Source of the DNA: Deltaproteobacteria bacterium
GTDB lineage: Bacteria; Myxococcota_A; UBA9042; PHBI01; JACKFB01
Assembly (NCBI GenBank): GCA_020632695.1
Contig: JACKFB010000001.1
Coordinates: 124,001 to 188,000, forward strand
Length of the DNA: 64,000 nucleotides
Direction: 5' to 3'
Shown here: positions 63,534 through 64,000 of the stretch, in pieces
How the letters are laid out: each line of letters opens with the position of its first letter
Position numbering within the stretch: the first letter of the stretch is position 1
Notes under the pieces: model-generated
The model's input: the letters and a program-made list of their open reading frames with translations, nothing else
Told to the model about the DNA's origin: nothing
The model's database searches: none
Position numbers and translations under genes: made by a program

Positions 63534-64000
63534 ATGGGCTCGAGCGCTCTCGCACAGGCGGACGGCAGGTCCTTCGATGTGGTCATCTGCGGCGGCGGGC
63601 TCGCCGGGCTGACCCTGGCGCGGCAGCTCCGACGCGAGCTCCCCGACCTGTCGGTGGCGCTGATCGAGCGCACCGCCCGGCCGCTGCCCGACGCCTGCCA
63701 CAAGGTGGGCGAGTCCAGCGTCGAGCTCGGCTCGCAGTACCTCGAGCGCCTCGGCCTGCGCGACTACCTCCACGCGAACCACCTGCTGAAGTTCGGCCTG
63801 CGCTTCTTCCCGGGCGGCGGCCACATGCCGCTGGAGCAGCGCACCGAGCTCGGGCCGGCGAACGACCCGATCATGCCCTCGTACCAGCTCGACCGCGGCC
63901 GGCTCGAGAACGACCTGCGCGACATGGACGCGGCCGACGGCGTCGTGATGCTCGAGGGCGTCACCGTCCGCGACATCGCCCTCGGCGAGGGCGGCGCCCC
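63534..64000 (+). CDS. FAD-dependent oxidoreductase, halogenase-like (5' part only)
   Basis: The gene runs off the right edge; about 155 residues are seen. FDVVICGGGLAGLTLARQL is an FAD Rossmann motif, and HKVGESSVELGSQYLERLG fits the K-x-GES region of flavin-dependent halogenases and their non-halogenating relatives. The later WxWxIP motif that marks halogenases lies outside the window, so activity is undecided. Xanthomonadin and some aryl-polyene clusters include a related enzyme next to the exporter genes. ATG at 63534 has GGAGGAAG just upstream. A lone TATACT (63474-63479) may be part of its promoter. Confidence 0.85.
   Translation, partial: MGSSALAQADGRSFDVVICGGGLAGLTLARQLRRELPDLSVALIERTARPLPDACHKVGESSVELGSQYLERLGLRDYLHANHLLKFGLRFFPGGGHMPLEQRTELGPANDPIMPSYQLDRGRLENDLRDMDAADGVVMLEGVTVRDIALGEGGA

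Overview
The window is very GC-rich, densely coded chromosomal DNA from a Gram-negative bacterium. Several traits point to the Myxococcota (myxobacteria and relatives): a MYXO-CTERM-like C-terminal anchor, a Ser/Thr-kinase/STAND/TPR/histidine-kinase fusion, cysteine-rich CGDDGCGG and LDL-receptor-A repeats in lipoproteins, an anti-sigma factor with a TonB/AgmX-like tail, and two near-perfect sigma-54 promoters. I cannot name genus or species. I see no tRNA, rRNA, insertion sequence, prophage or CRISPR array. At least twelve gene pairs overlap by exactly 4 nt (ATGA or GTGA), so many genes are probably translationally coupled.

1-9.7 kb: a sigma-54 activator with a degenerate receiver domain converges on a 1652-residue kinase fusion. 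The kinase lies 39 nt downstream of a secreted subtilisin-like protease gene, and that pair is preceded by a textbook -24/-12 promoter. The protease carries five GMASSS repeats. 9.7-13 kb: a Thr-hydrolase (isoaspartyl peptidase/asparaginase), a type IV pilin with its own perfect sigma-54 promoter, and a Cys/Met-type PLP lyase. 13-25 kb: fatty-acid hydroxylase, ACC-deaminase-like enzyme, YyaL/DUF255 lipoprotein, AmpG-like permease, methionine aminopeptidase, MYXO-CTERM repeat protein, a lipoprotein, a second MFS transporter and a Nudix hydrolase.

25-28 kb: an ECF-type sigma factor and zinc-binding anti-sigma pair, divergent from a lipoprotein with seven LDLa modules. 28-31.5 kb: a coupled operon of class III aminotransferase, LuxE-like and LuxC-like proteins, which could turn a fatty acid into an aldehyde and perhaps an amine. 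31.5-34.1 kb: a divergent operon of a C2-domain lipoprotein and MlaE/F/D-like lipid transport proteins. 34.1-48.3 kb: a sugar or amino-sugar locus (Gfo/Idh dehydrogenase, GlcNAc-kinase-like protein, GH4 glycosidase, DegT aminotransferase, PIG-L deacetylase, GPH symporter, two ceramidase-like hydrolases, a beta-barrel protein, NagB).

48.3-51.5 kb: SixA-like phosphatase and aconitase. 51.7-56.4 kb: a coupled pair of lipoproteins, one a propeller plus di-haem cytochrome c peroxidase, the other Cys-rich with a VWA domain. 56.5-64 kb: an operon resembling aryl-polyene/xanthomonadin clusters (PlsC-like acyltransferase, ACP, AMP-ligase/hotdog fusion, thioesterase, LolA-like, MMPL exporter, DUF3261 lipoprotein), divergent from a FAD-dependent halogenase-like gene cut by the window edge. 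The ketosynthase genes expected for such a cluster would lie beyond the right end.
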